Part shown: one piece after another, positions 32,017-42,885 of the stretch
Layout: each line of letters begins with the position of its first letter
Numbering within the stretch: position 1 is the first letter of the stretch
Assembly (NCBI RefSeq): GCF_014207255.1
Contig: NZ_JACHCZ010000002.1
Span: forward strand, 868,001 to 932,000
DNA from: Pseudomonas sp. JAI120
GTDB lineage: Bacteria; Pseudomonadota; Gammaproteobacteria; Pseudomonadales; Pseudomonadaceae
Direction of reading: 5' to 3'
Length of the DNA: 64,000 nucleotides
The notes under the pieces: generated by a model
What the model saw: only the letters and a program-made list of their open reading frames with translations
What the model was told of the DNA's origin: nothing
Database searches by the model: none
Translations under genes and position numbers: made by a program

Positions 32017-32304
32017 ATGGCGCTTGAACGCTCCGACGTGGAAAAAATCGCTCATCTGGCCTCGCTTGGCCTGAATGAAGCCGATCTTCCACAGACCACC
32101 GCAGCCCTGAACAGCATTCTAGGGCTGGTTGACCAAATGCAGGCCGTGAATACCGACGGCATCGAGCCCCTGGCTCACCCGCTGGAAGCCAGCCAGCGCC
32201 TGCGCGCAGACGTCGTGACCGAACGCAATAATCGCGAGGCCTACCAGTCCATCGCGCCAGCGGTCGAAAACGGCCTGTACCTGGTTCCGAAAGTCATCGA
32301 CTAA
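32017..32304 (+). CDS. gatC: Asp/Glu-tRNA amidotransferase subunit C
   Basis: 95 aa. The family N-terminus is visible as [20 protein letters not shown], and the C-terminus as [20 protein letters not shown]. GatC wraps around GatA and stabilises the GatCAB complex. GatCAB converts Asp-tRNA(Asn) and/or Glu-tRNA(Gln) to the amide. A 16-nt gap separates it from gatA. Confidence 0.96.
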   Translation: MALERSDVEKIAHLASLGLNEADLPQTTAALNSILGLVDQMQAVNTDGIEPLAHPLEASQRLRADVVTERNNREAYQSIAPAVENGLYLVPKVID

Positions 32305-32320
32305 AGGGAAAGAGCCTGCA

Positions 32321-33772
32321 ATGCATCACATGACTCTGGCCGAGATCGCCCGCGGTCTCGCCGACAAAAAGTTTTCTTCCGAAGAGCTGACCAAGACCCT
32401 GCTTGCGCGTATCGCCGAGCTGGATCCCAAGGTCAACAGCTTCATCAGCCTCACCGAAGAGCTGGCCCTGAGCCAGGCCAAGGCTGCGGATGTACGCCGC
32501 GCCAACGGTGAAAACGGTGCCCTGCTGGGCGCACCTATCGCCCACAAGGATCTGTTCTGCACCCAGGGCATTCGCACCAGTTGCGGCTCGAAGATGCTCG
32601 ACAACTTCAAGGCGCCCTACGACGCCACCGTGGTCGCCAAGCTGGCCGCTGCCGGGGCCGTGACCCTGGGCAAGACCAACATGGACGAATTCGCCATGGG
32701 TTCGGCCAACGAGTCGAGCTACTACGGTGCGGTGAAGAACCCCTGGAACCTGGAACACGTGCCCGGCGGTTCGTCCGGTGGTTCGGCTGCGGCCGTTGCC
32801 GCGCGCTTCCTGCCGGCCGCCACGGCCACCGACACCGGCGGCTCGATCCGCCAGCCGGCGGCCTTCACCAACCTCACCGGCCTGAAGCCGACCTACGGTC
32901 GCGTTTCCCGCTGGGGCATGATCGCCTACGCCTCCAGCCTCGATCAGGGCGGCACCCTGGCCCGCACGGCCGAAGACTGCGCGATTTTGTTACAAGGCAT
33001 GGCAGGCTTCGACACGCAGGACTCCACCAGCATCGATGAACCGGTGCCGGACTACAGCGCCAGCCTCAACACTTCGCTCAAGGGCCTGCGCATCGGCGTG
33101 CCGAAGGAATACTTCAGCGCCGGTCTCGACCCGCGCATTGCCGAATTGGTGCACAACAGCGTCAAAGAGTTGGAAAAGCTCGGCGCGGTGGTCAAGGAAA
33201 TCAGCCTGCCGAACAACCAGCACGCGATTCCTGCCTACTACGTGATCGCGCCGGCGGAAGCCTCCTCCAACCTGTCGCGTTTCGACGGCGTGCGCTTCGG
33301 CTACCGCTGCGAAAACCCGAAGGACCTGACCGACCTGTACAAACGCTCCCGTGGCGAAGGCTTCGGTGCCGAAGTTCAACGCCGGATCATGGTCGGTGCC
33401 TACGCCCTGTCCGCCGGCTATTACGACGCGTACTACCTCAAGGCGCAAAAAATCCGTCGCCTGATCAAGAACGACTTCATGGCGGCCTTTGAAGAAGTCG
33501 ACGTGATCCTCGGTCCAACCACGCCGAACCCGGCCTGGAAGATCGGCGCCAAGACCGGCGACCCGATTGCCGAGTACCTGGAAGACCTCTACACCATCAC
33601 CGCCAACCTCGCGGGCCTGCCGGGCTTGTCCATGCCTGCCGGTTTCGTCGATGGCCTGCCGGTGGGCGTGCAATTGCTCGCCCCGTATTTCCAGGAAGGC
33701 CGCCTGCTCAATGTGGCGCACCAGTACCAGTTGAACACCGACTGGCACACTCGCACCCCTACCGGCTTCTGA
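32321..33772 (+). CDS. gatA: Asp/Glu-tRNA amidotransferase subunit A
   Basis: 483 aa amidase-signature enzyme that releases ammonia from glutamine. The Ser-cisSer-Lys triad is seen as Lys in [10 protein letters not shown], the cis-Ser in [14 protein letters not shown] and the nucleophile in [10 protein letters not shown]. The start ATG 32321 gives [13 protein letters not shown]; an ATG three codons on is an alternative. Confidence 0.97.
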   Translation: MHHMTLAEIARGLADKKFSSEELTKTLLARIAELDPKVNSFISLTEELALSQAKAADVRRANGENGALLGAPIAHKDLFCTQGIRTSCGSKMLDNFKAPYDATVVAKLAAAGAVTLGKTNMDEFAMGSANESSYYGAVKNPWNLEHVPGGSSGGSAAAVAARFLPAATATDTGGSIRQPAAFTNLTGLKPTYGRVSRWGMIAYASSLDQGGTLARTAEDCAILLQGMAGFDTQDSTSIDEPVPDYSASLNTSLKGLRIGVPKEYFSAGLDPRIAELVHNSVKELEKLGAVVKEISLPNNQHAIPAYYVIAPAEASSNLSRFDGVRFGYRCENPKDLTDLYKRSRGEGFGAEVQRRIMVGAYALSAGYYDAYYLKAQKIRRLIKNDFMAAFEEVDVILGPTTPNPAWKIGAKTGDPIAEYLEDLYTITANLAGLPGLSMPAGFVDGLPVGVQLLAPYFQEGRLLNVAHQYQLNTDWHTRTPTGF

Positions 33773-33782
33773 GGAGAACACT

Positions 33783-35228
33783 ATGCAATGGGAAGTTGTG
33801 ATCGGGCTGGAGATTCATACCCAGCTCGCCACCCAATCGAAGATTTTCTCCGGTAGCGCCACCACGTTCGGCTCCGAACCCAACACCCAGGCCAGCCTGG
33901 TAGACCTGGGCATGCCCGGCGTACTGCCGGTGTTGAACCAGGAAGCCGTGCGCATGGCAGTGATGTTCGGCCTGGCGATTGACGCCGAGATCGGCCAGCA
34001 CAACGTGTTCGCGCGCAAGAACTACTTCTACCCGGACCTGCCCAAGGGCTACCAGATCAGCCAGATGGAATTGCCGATCGTCGGCAAGGGCTACCTGGAC
34101 ATCCCGCTTGAAGACGGCACCATCAAGCGTGTCGGCGTGACTCGTGCGCACCTGGAAGAAGACGCCGGCAAAAGCCTGCACGAAGAGTTCAACGGTGCTA
34201 CCGGTATCGACCTGAACCGTGCCGGCACCCCGCTGCTGGAGATCGTGTCCGAGCCGGACATGCGCAGTGCCAAGGAAGCCGTGGCCTACGTCAAGACGAT
34301 CCACGCGCTGGTGCGTTACCTGGGCATCTGTGACGGCAACATGGCCGAAGGCTCGCTGCGTTGCGACTGCAACGTGTCGGTGCGGCCAAAAGGCCAGGCC
34401 GAGTACGGCACCCGCTGCGAGATCAAGAACGTCAACTCGTTCCGCTTCATCGAAAAAGCGATCAACACCGAAGTGCGGCGCCAGATCGAACTGATCGAAG
34501 ACGGCGGCAAGGTGATCCAGCAAACGCGCCTGTACGACCCGAACAAAGACGAAACCCGCGCCATGCGCAGTAAAGAGGAAGCCAACGACTACCGTTACTT
34601 CCCCGATCCGGACCTGTTGCCAGTGGTGCTTGAGGATTCGTTCCTCAATGACATCCGCGCCACCCTGCCGGAATTGCCACCGCAAAAACGCGAGCGCTTC
34701 CAGGCGCAGTTCGGCCTGTCGGTCTACGATGCCAGCGTGCTGGCTTCGAGCCGTGAGCAAGCCGACTACTTCGAAAAAGTCGTGAGCATTGCCGGTGACG
34801 CCAAGCTGGCGGCCAACTGGGTGATGGTCGAGCTGGGCAGCCTGTTGAACAAACAAGGCCTGGAGATCGATGAAGCGCCGGTGTCGGCCGAGCAACTGGG
34901 CGGCATGCTGCTGCGCATCAAGGACAACACCATCTCCGGCAAAATCGCCAAGACCGTGTTCGAAGCCATGGCCAACGGTGAAGGCAGCGCCGACGAGATC
35001 ATCGACAAGCGCGGTCTCAAGCAAGTCACCGACAGCGGCGCTATCTCGGCCGTGCTGGATGAAATGCTGGCGGCCAACGCCGAGCAGGTCGAACAGTACC
35101 GTGCGGCAGACGAAGCCAAGCGCGGCAAGATGTTCGGCTTCTTTGTCGGCCAGGCGATGAAAGCCTCCAAAGGCAAGGCCAACCCGCAACAGGTGAACGA
35201 ACTGCTGAAAAGCAAGCTCGAAGGCTGA
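33783..35228 (+). CDS. gatB: Asp/Glu-tRNA amidotransferase subunit B
   Basis: 481 aa. The kinase-like domain starts [15 protein letters not shown] and includes [17 protein letters not shown] and [14 protein letters not shown]; the C-terminal YqeY/tail domain binds tRNA. It phosphorylates the misacylated tRNA and performs the amidation with ammonia channelled from GatA. 10 nt after gatA. Confidence 0.97.
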   Translation: MQWEVVIGLEIHTQLATQSKIFSGSATTFGSEPNTQASLVDLGMPGVLPVLNQEAVRMAVMFGLAIDAEIGQHNVFARKNYFYPDLPKGYQISQMELPIVGKGYLDIPLEDGTIKRVGVTRAHLEEDAGKSLHEEFNGATGIDLNRAGTPLLEIVSEPDMRSAKEAVAYVKTIHALVRYLGICDGNMAEGSLRCDCNVSVRPKGQAEYGTRCEIKNVNSFRFIEKAINTEVRRQIELIEDGGKVIQQTRLYDPNKDETRAMRSKEEANDYRYFPDPDLLPVVLEDSFLNDIRATLPELPPQKRERFQAQFGLSVYDASVLASSREQADYFEKVVSIAGDAKLAANWVMVELGSLLNKQGLEIDEAPVSAEQLGGMLLRIKDNTISGKIAKTVFEAMANGEGSADEIIDKRGLKQVTDSGAISAVLDEMLAANAEQVEQYRAADEAKRGKMFGFFVGQAMKASKGKANPQQVNELLKSKLEG

Positions 35229-35273
35229 TTGCGATGAATAGCCCGAGGCAGATTTCATGATTGCCTCGGACCC

Positions 35274-35362
35274 TGTGGGAGGGGGCTTGCCCCCGATAGC
35301 GGTCTATCAGCTTGCACATCTGTGCCTGACAGAACGCTATCGGGGGCAAGCCCCCTCCCACA
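35274..35362. repeat. REPIN, GGGGGCTTGCCCCCGATAGC class
   Basis: An 89-nt inverted REP pair. The left end is TGTGGGAGGGGGCTTGCCCC and the right end is its reverse complement, joined by a loop of about 35 nt. It has the same length and a related loop as the copy at 56969-57057. It sits between gatB and the RlpA-like gene. Confidence 0.92.
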
Positions 35363-35402
35363 TAAGCCCGCGCCCATATTCGATACAGGGGTAACCTTGG
35401 AA

Positions 35403-35774
35403 ATGAAGCGTTTACTCGGCCTTTTAGCCCTGTTCTCACTGCTGGCCGGCTGCGCCAGCGGCCTCATCGACCCCAACGGCTACGACGAAACCGGCACCGC
35501 CTCTTATTACGGCGCCAGGCACCATGGCAAGAAAACCGCCAGTGGTGAACCCTTCAACCAGAACGCCCTGACCGCTGCCCACCGGCGACTGCCCTTCGGC
35601 ACCCAGGTCAAGGTCACCAATCTCGACAACGACAAATCCGTCGTGGTCCGTATCAACGATCGCGGCCCGCATACCCGTGGGCGCTTGATCGATCTATCAC
35701 GCAAGGCTGCCGAGCAACTGGGTATGCTGAGCAGTGGCACCGCACGCGTTCGCGTGCAAGCCCTGCGCAATTGA
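35403..35774 (+). CDS. Small RlpA-like lipoprotein (double-psi beta-barrel)
   Basis: 123 aa from the ATG at 35403. A lipoprotein signal peptide ends in the lipobox LLAGC, with Cys17 as the acylated residue. The rest is one DPBB/RlpA domain: [34 protein letters not shown] and [20 protein letters not shown], with the Asp of NDRGP as the likely catalytic acid. Full RlpA lytic transglycosylases carry a C-terminal SPOR domain, which is absent here, so this is a DPBB-only paralogue. It probably sits in the outer membrane and cleaves or binds peptidoglycan. Confidence 0.88.
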   Translation: MKRLLGLLALFSLLAGCASGLIDPNGYDETGTASYYGARHHGKKTASGEPFNQNALTAAHRRLPFGTQVKVTNLDNDKSVVVRINDRGPHTRGRLIDLSRKAAEQLGMLSSGTARVRVQALRN

Positions 35775-36879
35775 AGACGGAGCCCTGGCCATTTTCGGAT
35801 TAACCGCCCTCTCGCCCTGGAGCCTGCTCGAACTGGTCAGCGGCCTGGTGCTGCTGATCATCGGCGCCGAAATTCTGGTGCGCGCCGCCGTGCGCCTGGC
35901 CGCCAGCCTCAAGGTGCGGCCGCTGATCATCGGCCTTACGGTCGTCGCGTTCGGCAGCAGCGCGCCACAGATGACCGTCAGCCTGCAGGCCACCCTGGCC
36001 GGTAATACCGACATTGCCGTGGGCAGCGTGATCGGCAGCAGCATCTTCAACATCCTCGTGACCCTGGGCCTGTCGGCGCTGATCATCCCCCTGCGCGTCT
36101 CGCGACAGCTGGTGCGCGTGGATATTCCGGTGATGATCCTCGCCGGGTTGCTGGTGTTTACCCTGGCGGCCAATGAAGAACTGACGCCGGTCGATGGCCT
36201 GTTGCTGCTGATTGCCCTGCTGGCCTACCTCGGCGTGCTGCATTACCAGACTCGCCATTCGCGCCGCCCGCGCACCCTGGATACCGTCGCCCGGGCGCCC
36301 TGGCTGAGCAGTGTGCTGCAGATGCTGGGCGGGCTGTTGATCCTGGTGCTGGCCGGGCACTTGCTGCTCGGTGCGGCGGTGGATGTGGCGGCTGACCTGG
36401 GCCTGTCGGAGCGCATCATCGGCCTGACGCTGATCGGCGTCGGGACTTCCTTGCCATGCCTGGCCACCTCACTGATTGCCGCCCTGCGCGGCCAGCGGGA
36501 CATTGCCGTGGGCAACGTGATCGGCAGCAACCTGTTCAACCTGCTGGGCGTATTGGGGCTGACCGCGCTGCTCGCGTCTTCGCCGCTGTCGGTGTCGCCC
36601 AACGCCCTGGACTTCGACCTGCCGGTGATGCTTGGCGTGGTGGTGTTGTGCCTGCCGGTGTTTTATACCGGCTACCGCGTCACCCGCGCCGAAGGCCTGG
36701 TGTTGCTGGGCCTGTATCTGGCGTATGGGCTGCACGTGATGTCATTCACCACCGGCATGCCCCTGGCCAACAAGCTTGAACAACTGATGCTGTATTACGT
36801 CCTGCCAGTGCTGGTGGCTTTCCTGTTGTTCAGCACGCTGCGAGCCTGGCGCCGCCAACACAAGAGGGAATCGCAATGA
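35734..36879 (+). CDS. CaCA-family cation antiporter homologue with altered ion site
   Basis: 381 aa from ATG 35734, with about ten hydrophobic helices and the two inverted repeats of Na/Ca exchangers: [16 protein letters not shown] and [16 protein letters not shown]. The hallmark GTSxPE motif of each repeat has lost its glutamate: GSSAPQM has Gln79 and GTSLPCL has Cys242. E. coli YrbG has PE in both. The ion carried may therefore differ from Ca. The start is uncertain: the first 16 residues merely translate the end of the RlpA-like gene, and an ATT at 35791 has a GGAG site 8 nt upstream. Confidence 0.85.
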   Translation: MAPHAFACKPCAIEDGALAIFGLTALSPWSLLELVSGLVLLIIGAEILVRAAVRLAASLKVRPLIIGLTVVAFGSSAPQMTVSLQATLAGNTDIAVGSVIGSSIFNILVTLGLSALIIPLRVSRQLVRVDIPVMILAGLLVFTLAANEELTPVDGLLLLIALLAYLGVLHYQTRHSRRPRTLDTVARAPWLSSVLQMLGGLLILVLAGHLLLGAAVDVAADLGLSERIIGLTLIGVGTSLPCLATSLIAALRGQRDIAVGNVIGSNLFNLLGVLGLTALLASSPLSVSPNALDFDLPVMLGVVVLCLPVFYTGYRVTRAEGLVLLGLYLAYGLHVMSFTTGMPLANKLEQLMLYYVLPVLVAFLLFSTLRAWRRQHKRESQ

Positions 36880-37256
36880 CCGATCAGAAAAAGCCCGGGG
36901 TTGAAATGCGTCGCCAGGTGATGGGCGATGTGTTCGTCGACCGCGCCCTGGGCAACGCCACCGAGTTCACCCAGCCGCTGCAGGACTTCGTCAACGAACA
37001 TGCCTGGGGCAGCGTGTGGACCCGCGAAGGCTTGCCGCTGAAGACGCGCAGCCTGATCACCCTGGCCGCCCTCACCGCACTCAAGTGCCCGCAGGAGCTC
37101 AAGGGCCACGTGCGTGGCGCGTTGAACAACGGCTGTACTGTGGAGGAAATTCGCGAGGCGCTGCTGCATTGCGCGGTGTATGCCGGCGTACCGGCGGCGA
37201 TTGATGCGTTTCGGGCGGCGCAGGAAGTCATCGACACCTATCAGAAAGAAGGCTAG
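36876..37256 (+). CDS. Carboxymuconolactone decarboxylase (CMD) family protein
   Basis: 126 aa, one CMD domain: VWTREGLPLKTRSLITLAAL, ECPQ-type segment LKCPQELKGHVRGALNNGCT, and EALLHCAVYAGVPAAIDAFR. It resembles PcaC-type gamma-carboxymuconolactone decarboxylases. No other protocatechuate genes lie nearby and it has a single Cys instead of the CxxC of AhpD, so it is called only to family level. The ATG overlaps the antiporter stop by 4 nt, so the two are co-translated. Confidence 0.85.
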   Translation: MTDQKKPGVEMRRQVMGDVFVDRALGNATEFTQPLQDFVNEHAWGSVWTREGLPLKTRSLITLAALTALKCPQELKGHVRGALNNGCTVEEIREALLHCAVYAGVPAAIDAFRAAQEVIDTYQKEG

Positions 37257-38194
37257 ATCCAGCCACCCGCCTGCAACACGAAAATCCCGATATTCGTGGT
37301 CACTGCCGCCATCAGCGTGGTGATCACGATAATCGCCGCCGCCAGTTCATGATTGCCCTCGGCCGCCCTGGCCATCACGAAGCTCGCCGCGGCGGTCGGT
37401 GCGCCGAAGTACAGGAACAGAATCCCCAACTCCGGCCCGCGAAAGCCCAGCAGCCACGCCCCTAAGGTCGCGACCACCGGCAGCCAGACCATCTTCATCA
37501 AGCTCGCGCTCAGCGCCATATTGCCGCTCTTGCGCAACGCCGCCAGGGACAAGGTACCGCCAATGCAGATCAATGCCAGCGGCAAGGTGGTGTCCGCCAG
37601 GTACTGCATGGATTTTTCCAGCCAGCCGGGCAGGCCAATCTGAAAATAGGCGAACGGCGCCGCCACGATGACGCTGATGATCAGCGGGTTGGCCACAACA
37701 CTTTTGCAAATACTCCACGGGTCGGACTTGATCACCGGGCTGTACACCGCCAGCACAATGGTCGACAGCGTGTTGTAGAACAGGATCACCAGCGCCGCGA
37801 GGATCGCGCCGAGGGAGATGCCGTAGTCGCCATACATGCTGGCGGCCAGGGCCAGGCCGATCACCCCGTTATTGCCGCGAAACGCGCCCTGGGTGTAGAT
37901 GCCCCGGTCTTCACGCTTGCAGCGAAAAATCGCCCAGCCCCAAGCCAGCGCAAAGCTCACCAGTGTGGCAATGGAGAAGTAGATCAGCAAACCCGGCTTG
38001 AGCGCCGAGTGCAGGTCGGCGTGGAGGATGCCGAGGAACAGCAACGCCGGCATGGTGACGTTGAACACCAGGGACGAAGCCGTGTGGATAAAGTTGTCGT
38101 TGATCCAGTTGATGCGCTTGAGCAGCACACCCAGGAACAGCATGGCGAATACCGGCGCGGTGATGGTGAGGGTGGTGAGGAAGATAGCCAGCAT
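37253..38194 (-). CDS. AEC-family permease (auxin-efflux-carrier type)
   Basis: 313 aa, about ten membrane helices in two groups of five (LTITAPVFAMLFLGVLLKRI, ALICIGGTLSLAALRKSGNM). AEC carriers in bacteria move malonate, malate or other small organic acids; the substrate cannot be read from sequence. It shares a 4-nt convergent overlap with the CMD gene and lies downstream of garD behind a REP element. Confidence 0.88.
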   Translation of the reverse strand: MLAIFLTTLTITAPVFAMLFLGVLLKRINWINDNFIHTASSLVFNVTMPALLFLGILHADLHSALKPGLLIYFSIATLVSFALAWGWAIFRCKREDRGIYTQGAFRGNNGVIGLALAASMYGDYGISLGAILAALVILFYNTLSTIVLAVYSPVIKSDPWSICKSVVANPLIISVIVAAPFAYFQIGLPGWLEKSMQYLADTTLPLALICIGGTLSLAALRKSGNMALSASLMKMVWLPVVATLGAWLLGFRGPELGILFLYFGAPTAAASFVMARAAEGNHELAAAIIVITTLMAAVTTNIGIFVLQAGGWI

Positions 38195-38258
38195 GCCGGG
38201 GAGAACCTTGGTGAGCGTCGTCAGGTGGCTAATGATAAGCCATACAGCCCAACGGCGC

Positions 38259-38342
38259 CTGATAGACCGCTATCGGGGGCAAGCCCCCTCCCACAGTTTG
38301 AATGGTGAATACCTTCAGTGTGAGAGGGGGGCTTGCTCCGAT
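38259..38342. repeat. Degenerate REP pair between garD and the AEC gene
   Basis: 38259-38295 carries the right half of the GGGGGCAAGCCCCCTCCCACA class. 38319-38340 carries a diverged inverted half (TGTGAGAGGGGGGCTTGCTC). The joining loop is short and unrelated to that of the two 89-nt copies. Confidence 0.8.
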
Positions 38343-38357
38343 GCAGGCGACTCGGTC

Positions 38358-39914
38358 TCAGGTAATCGGCGCCGGGTTGAACAAGGTGATGTCGTTATGC
38401 AGCTTGTGATGCTCCGCCCAGGTCTGCTTCTTACCGCTGGCCACGTCCAGATAGAAGTGGAACAACTCCCAGCCCAACTCCTCAATGGTCGCGCGCCCGG
38501 TGGCAATGCGCCCGGCGTCGATATCGATGAGGTCCGGCCAGCGCTGCGCCAGCTCCGTACGCGTCGAGACCTTCACCACCGGCGCCATCGCCAGCCCGTA
38601 TGGCGTGCCGCGCCCGGTGGTGAACACATGCAGGTTCATCCCCGCCGCCAATTGCAGGGTGCCGCAGACAAAGTCACTGGCCGGCGTCGCGCAAAAAATC
38701 AGGCCCTTGCTTTTGAAGCGCTCGCCCGGGCCCAGCACGCCGTTGATCGCGCTGCTGCCGGACTTGACGATGGAGCCCAGGGACTTCTCGACAATGTTCG
38801 ACAACCCGCCCTTCTTGTTGCCCGGTGTGGTGTTGGCACTGCGATCCGCCTCTCCCTTGGCCAGGTAACGGTCGTACCAGTCCATTTCCCTGACCAACTC
38901 TTCGGCAATTTCTTTCGTCTCTGCGCGCGAAGTCAGCAGGTAAATGGCATCACGCACTTCGGTGACTTCAGAAAACATCACCGTCGCCCCCGCCCGCAGC
39001 AATAAATCCGAGGCATAGCCCAGCGCCGGGTTGGCGGTGATGCCGGAAAACGCATCACTGCCGCCGCACTGCATGCCCAGGATCAACTCGGACGCCGGCA
39101 CGGTTTCCCGGCGACGCTGGTCGAGCTTCTTCAGGCGCACTTCGGCCAGGTCCATGATCTGCTCGATCATCTCGGTAAAGCCATGGCTGGAATCCTGCAA
39201 CCGATACAGCCACGGCTCGCTGAGGTCGACGGAGCTGTCGTTGTCGTGCATCACCTGCCCGGCCTGCAACTTCTCGCAGCCCAGGCTGATCACCAGGGCT
39301 TCGCCCCCCAGGTTCGGGTTGCGCGCCAGGTTACGGACGGTACGGATCGGGATGTAGGCATCCGTCGCAGTAATCGCCACCCCGCAGCCGTAGCTGTGGG
39401 TCAGCGCCACCACGTCATCGACGTGGGGGTATTTGGGCAGCAATTCGTCCTTGATGCGCTTGACCGCATGGTCCAGCACGCCCGTCACGCACTGCACCGT
39501 GGTGGTGATGCCGAGGATATTGCGCGTGCCCACAGTACCGTCGGCGTTGCGATAGCCCTCGAAGGTAAACCCCTCCAACGGTGCCTGGGTTTCAGGCACC
39601 TCGGTGGACAGCGGCAAGCTGTCCAGCGGTGGCGCGGTGGGCATGCGCAGTTGATCTTCCTGGACCCAACTGCCGCGCGGAATCGGCGCCAGGGCGTAAC
39701 CGATGGTCTGGCCGTAGCGAATAATCTGACCGCCTTCGGGGATGTCTTCCAGGGTCACTTTGTGGCTCTGGGGGATGAAATCCACGGTCACCAGGCCGTC
39801 CGGGAACTCGGTCCCGGCCGGTACGCCCTGGTCGTTGACCACGATCACCACGTTGTCGCGCTCGTGCAGGCGAATGGAGCGCGGCGAGTCGGCATGTTCA
39901 ATCAACTGCATCAC
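38358..39914 (-). CDS. garD: Galactarate dehydratase
   Basis: 518 aa. An N-terminal SAF domain (residues ~15-90, [20 protein letters not shown]) precedes the large UxaA/GarD dehydratase domain with [54 protein letters not shown] and [18 protein letters not shown]. It converts D-galactarate to 5-dehydro-4-deoxyglucarate, the KdgD substrate. Last gene of the kdgD-ALDH-MFS-garD operon. An altronate dehydratase (UxaA) reading is less likely given the neighbours. Confidence 0.93.
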   Translation of the reverse strand: MMQLIEHADSPRSIRLHERDNVVIVVNDQGVPAGTEFPDGLVTVDFIPQSHKVTLEDIPEGGQIIRYGQTIGYALAPIPRGSWVQEDQLRMPTAPPLDSLPLSTEVPETQAPLEGFTFEGYRNADGTVGTRNILGITTTVQCVTGVLDHAVKRIKDELLPKYPHVDDVVALTHSYGCGVAITATDAYIPIRTVRNLARNPNLGGEALVISLGCEKLQAGQVMHDNDSSVDLSEPWLYRLQDSSHGFTEMIEQIMDLAEVRLKKLDQRRRETVPASELILGMQCGGSDAFSGITANPALGYASDLLLRAGATVMFSEVTEVRDAIYLLTSRAETKEIAEELVREMDWYDRYLAKGEADRSANTTPGNKKGGLSNIVEKSLGSIVKSGSSAINGVLGPGERFKSKGLIFCATPASDFVCGTLQLAAGMNLHVFTTGRGTPYGLAMAPVVKVSTRTELAQRWPDLIDIDAGRIATGRATIEELGWELFHFYLDVASGKKQTWAEHHKLHNDITLFNPAPIT

Positions 39915-39922
39915 GGGGCCCC

Positions 39923-41287
39923 TCAGGAATGCGCTTCGGTTAGGTTGGTCAACTCAGGCCCCTTGCTTGGCGGCTCTTTGAGTACTACACGCTTGATCGG
40001 GCCGACGATGACCAGATAGCTGAACACCGCCACCAGTGCGTTGGCGCCGACAAACACCAGGGCCCACTTGAACGAGCCGGTGGTGCTGATGATGTAGCCG
40101 ATGACAATCGGCGTGGTGATCGACGCGAGGTTACCGAAGGTGTTGAACAAGCCGCCACTGAGACCGGCGATTTGTTTCGGCGAGGTGTCGGATACGACCG
40201 CCCAGCCCAGTGCGCCAACGCCTTTGCCGAAGAAGGCCAAAGCCATGAAACCCACCACCATCCATTCAACGTCAACGTAGTTACACGCGATGATGCTACT
40301 GGAGACCAGCAGGCCTGCAATGATCGGCGCCTTGCGGGCGAACGTCAGCGAATGGCCTTTGCGCAGCAGATAGTCGGAAATCACCCCGCCCAACACACCA
40401 CCGATAAACCCGCAGATCGCCGGCAACGAGGCGATGAAACCGGCCTTGAGGATGGTCATGCCGCGGTCCTGCACCAGGTAAACCGGGAACCAAGTCAGGA
40501 AGAAGTAGGTGATGCCGTTGATGCAGTACTGGCCCAGGTACACGCCAAGCATCATGCGGTTGGTCAGCAACTGACGAATGTAATCCCACTTCGGACCGTC
40601 GGTTTTCTTACCCTTGCCCTTGTCCTGATCCATATCGACCATCGCGCCATTGGCGGCGATGTGATTGAGCTCGGCTTCGTTGATCATCGGGTGCTGGCGC
40701 GGACTGTGGATAACTTTCAGCCAGATCAGCGAGAACACGATGCCGATCACGCCCATCACGATAAACACGTGCTGCCAGCCGAAGCTGTAGACAATCCAGC
40801 CCATCAACGGCGCGAACAACACGGTGGCGAAGTACTGCGCCGAGTTGAAAATCGCCGAAGCCGTACCGCGTTCGGCGGTCGGGAACCAGGCAGCAACAAT
40901 GCGCGCGTTACCTGGGAAGGACGGCGCCTCAGCCAGGCCCACCATGAAGCGCAGCATGAACAGAGCAACCACTGCGGTGGAGACACCGAACTCACCGACA
41001 TAGCCTTGCAGCACGGTGAACAGTGACCAGGTGAAGATGCTCAGGGCATAGACTTTTTTCGAGCCGAATCGGTCCAGCAGCCAGCCGCCGGGGATTTGCC
41101 CGGCCACGTAGGCCCAACCGAATGCGGAGAAGATATAACCGAGGGTGACCGCGTCGATGCCGAGGTCTTTTTGCAGGCTGGAGCCCGCGATTGCAATGGT
41201 CGCCCGGTCGGCGTAGTTGATCGTGGTCACCAGGAACAGCATGAGCAGGATCAAATAGCGGACATGGGTCGGCTTGGTCGCTTGCAT
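39923..41287 (-). CDS. MFS transporter, glucarate/galactarate type
   Basis: 454 aa with about twelve membrane helices. Anion:cation-symporter branch of [64 protein letters not shown] charged loop [12 protein letters not shown] joins the halves. It resembles GudP/GarP aldarate importers and lies between the pathway enzymes, so aldarate uptake is the probable role. Confidence 0.92.
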   Translation of the reverse strand: MQATKPTHVRYLILLMLFLVTTINYADRATIAIAGSSLQKDLGIDAVTLGYIFSAFGWAYVAGQIPGGWLLDRFGSKKVYALSIFTWSLFTVLQGYVGEFGVSTAVVALFMLRFMVGLAEAPSFPGNARIVAAWFPTAERGTASAIFNSAQYFATVLFAPLMGWIVYSFGWQHVFIVMGVIGIVFSLIWLKVIHSPRQHPMINEAELNHIAANGAMVDMDQDKGKGKKTDGPKWDYIRQLLTNRMMLGVYLGQYCINGITYFFLTWFPVYLVQDRGMTILKAGFIASLPAICGFIGGVLGGVISDYLLRKGHSLTFARKAPIIAGLLVSSSIIACNYVDVEWMVVGFMALAFFGKGVGALGWAVVSDTSPKQIAGLSGGLFNTFGNLASITTPIVIGYIISTTGSFKWALVFVGANALVAVFSYLVIVGPIKRVVLKEPPSKGPELTNLTEAHS

Positions 41288-41385
41288 GTAGCAGTACTCC
41301 CACTAATTATTTTTTTTGCGGGTAATGGTTTTCTATTTTTGTCGTGGGGACCGGCAGGCCTCCGGCCCCCACTGGGTGTTGCGTA

Positions 41386-42831
41386 TTACGAACCGATGTA
41401 GCTGGTTTTCACCACGGTGTAGAACTCCTGCGCATAGCGACCCTGCTCCCGCGAGCCATAGGACGAGCCTTTACGGCCACCGAATGGAACGTGGTAATCC
41501 ACACCTGCCGTCGGCAGATTGACCATCACCATCCCCGCCTGGGAATGACGCTTGAAGTGGTTGGCGTACTTCAACGATGTGGTTGCAATGCCCGCCGACA
41601 AACCGAACTCGGTGTCGTTGGCCATGGCCAGTGCCGCCTCGTAGTCAGCCACGCGCACGACGTTGGCGACCGGGCCGAAGATCTCTTCACGGCTGATACG
41701 CATGGCGGCTTCGCTGTCGGCAAACAGCGTTGGCGCCAGGTAGTAGCCTTCGGTGTCACACGTCACCAGGCCGCCACCGCTCACCAGCCGCGCGCCTTCG
41801 CTTTGGCCGATGTCGATGTACTTCATGTCCTGGTCCAGTTGGGCCTGGGAAACCACCGGGCCGATGTCGGTGCCGCTTTTCAGCGCGTGGCCGACTTTGA
41901 TCGACTTCATGCGCTCCGCCATGGCCGCGACGAACTGGTCGTGAATACCGGCGGTGACAATCAGGCGGCTGGACGCCGTGCAACGCTGGCCGGTGGAGTA
42001 GAACGCGCTCTGTACCGACAACTCGACGGCCTGCTTGAGGTCGGCGTCGTCGAGAATGATCTGCGGGTTCTTGCCGCCCATTTCCAACTGCACTTTGGCT
42101 TGGCGCGACACACAGCTGACAGCGATCTGACGACCCACACCGACGGAACCGGTGAAGCTGATGCCGTCGACTTTCGGGCTGTTGACCAGCACGTCGCCCA
42201 CCACACGGCCGCTGCCCATCACCAGGTTGAACACACCGGCAGGGAAACCGGCGCGGGAGATGATCTCCGCCAGGGCCCAGGCGCAGCCCGGTACCAGTTC
42301 AGCCGGTTTGATCACCACGCAGTTGCCGTAGGCCAGGGCCGGGGCGATTTTCCAGGCGGGGATGGCGATCGGGAAGTTCCACGGGGTGATCAGGCCGACC
42401 ACACCCAGGGCTTCGCGGGTGACTTCCACGTTGACGCCCGGGCGTACCGACGGCACGTAGTCGCCGGACAAACGCAGGCATTCACCGGCGAAGAACTTGA
42501 AGATGTTACCGGCGCGGGTCACTTCGCCGATGGCTTCCGGCAGGGTCTTGCCTTCTTCACGAGCCAACAGGGTGCCGAGTTCTTCGCGACGGGCGAGGAT
42601 TTCGCTGCCGACTTTATCCAGGGCATCGTGGCGAGCCTGGATCCCGGAAGTGGACCAGGCCGGGAATGCGGCGCGAGCAGCGTCGATGGCGGCGTTGACC
42701 TGGGTGACGTCGGCCTTGGCGTATTCACCGATGACATCGGACAACTCCGACGGGTTGAGGTTGACGCAGTAGTCGGCGCCGGCAACCCATTCACCGTTGA
42801 TGTAGTTCTCAAAACGCTTTACTTGGGACAC
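41386..42831 (-). CDS. Aldehyde dehydrogenase, 2,5-dioxovalerate type
   Basis: 481 aa NAD(P)-dependent ALDH. Catalytic residues visible are N152 (TPWNFP), E250 (LEMGGKNP) and C284 (TGQRCTASS); K175 binds cofactor. In aldarate catabolism this enzyme oxidises 2-oxoglutarate semialdehyde (2,5-dioxovalerate), the KdgD product, to 2-oxoglutarate. The assignment rests on the flanking kdgD and garD. Confidence 0.92.
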   Translation of the reverse strand: MSQVKRFENYINGEWVAGADYCVNLNPSELSDVIGEYAKADVTQVNAAIDAARAAFPAWSTSGIQARHDALDKVGSEILARREELGTLLAREEGKTLPEAIGEVTRAGNIFKFFAGECLRLSGDYVPSVRPGVNVEVTREALGVVGLITPWNFPIAIPAWKIAPALAYGNCVVIKPAELVPGCAWALAEIISRAGFPAGVFNLVMGSGRVVGDVLVNSPKVDGISFTGSVGVGRQIAVSCVSRQAKVQLEMGGKNPQIILDDADLKQAVELSVQSAFYSTGQRCTASSRLIVTAGIHDQFVAAMAERMKSIKVGHALKSGTDIGPVVSQAQLDQDMKYIDIGQSEGARLVSGGGLVTCDTEGYYLAPTLFADSEAAMRISREEIFGPVANVVRVADYEAALAMANDTEFGLSAGIATTSLKYANHFKRHSQAGMVMVNLPTAGVDYHVPFGGRKGSSYGSREQGRYAQEFYTVVKTSYIGS

Positions 42832-42848
42832 GAATCTTCTCCTGACGC

Positions 42849-42876
42849 AAAAGGCCGCTGATTGCTCAGCGGCCTT
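42849..42876 (-). terminator. Hairpin between kdgD and the ALDH gene (attenuator-like)
   Basis: AAGGCCGCTGA-GCAA-TCAGCGGCCTTTT (minus strand) is a perfect 11-bp GC-rich stem with a 4-nt loop and a short T run. It lies inside the operon, 9 nt from the kdgD stop, so it should cut read-through into the ALDH-MFS-garD genes only partly. Confidence 0.6.
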
Positions 42877-42885
42877 GTGGATAAT

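Noticed and set aside
33759..35258. 499-codon open frame opposite gatB
   Set aside because: Antisense artefact of codon bias; gatB is unambiguous.
35322..35402. Upstream extension of the RlpA-like gene
   Set aside because: It would translate REP sequence and bury the lipoprotein signal peptide.
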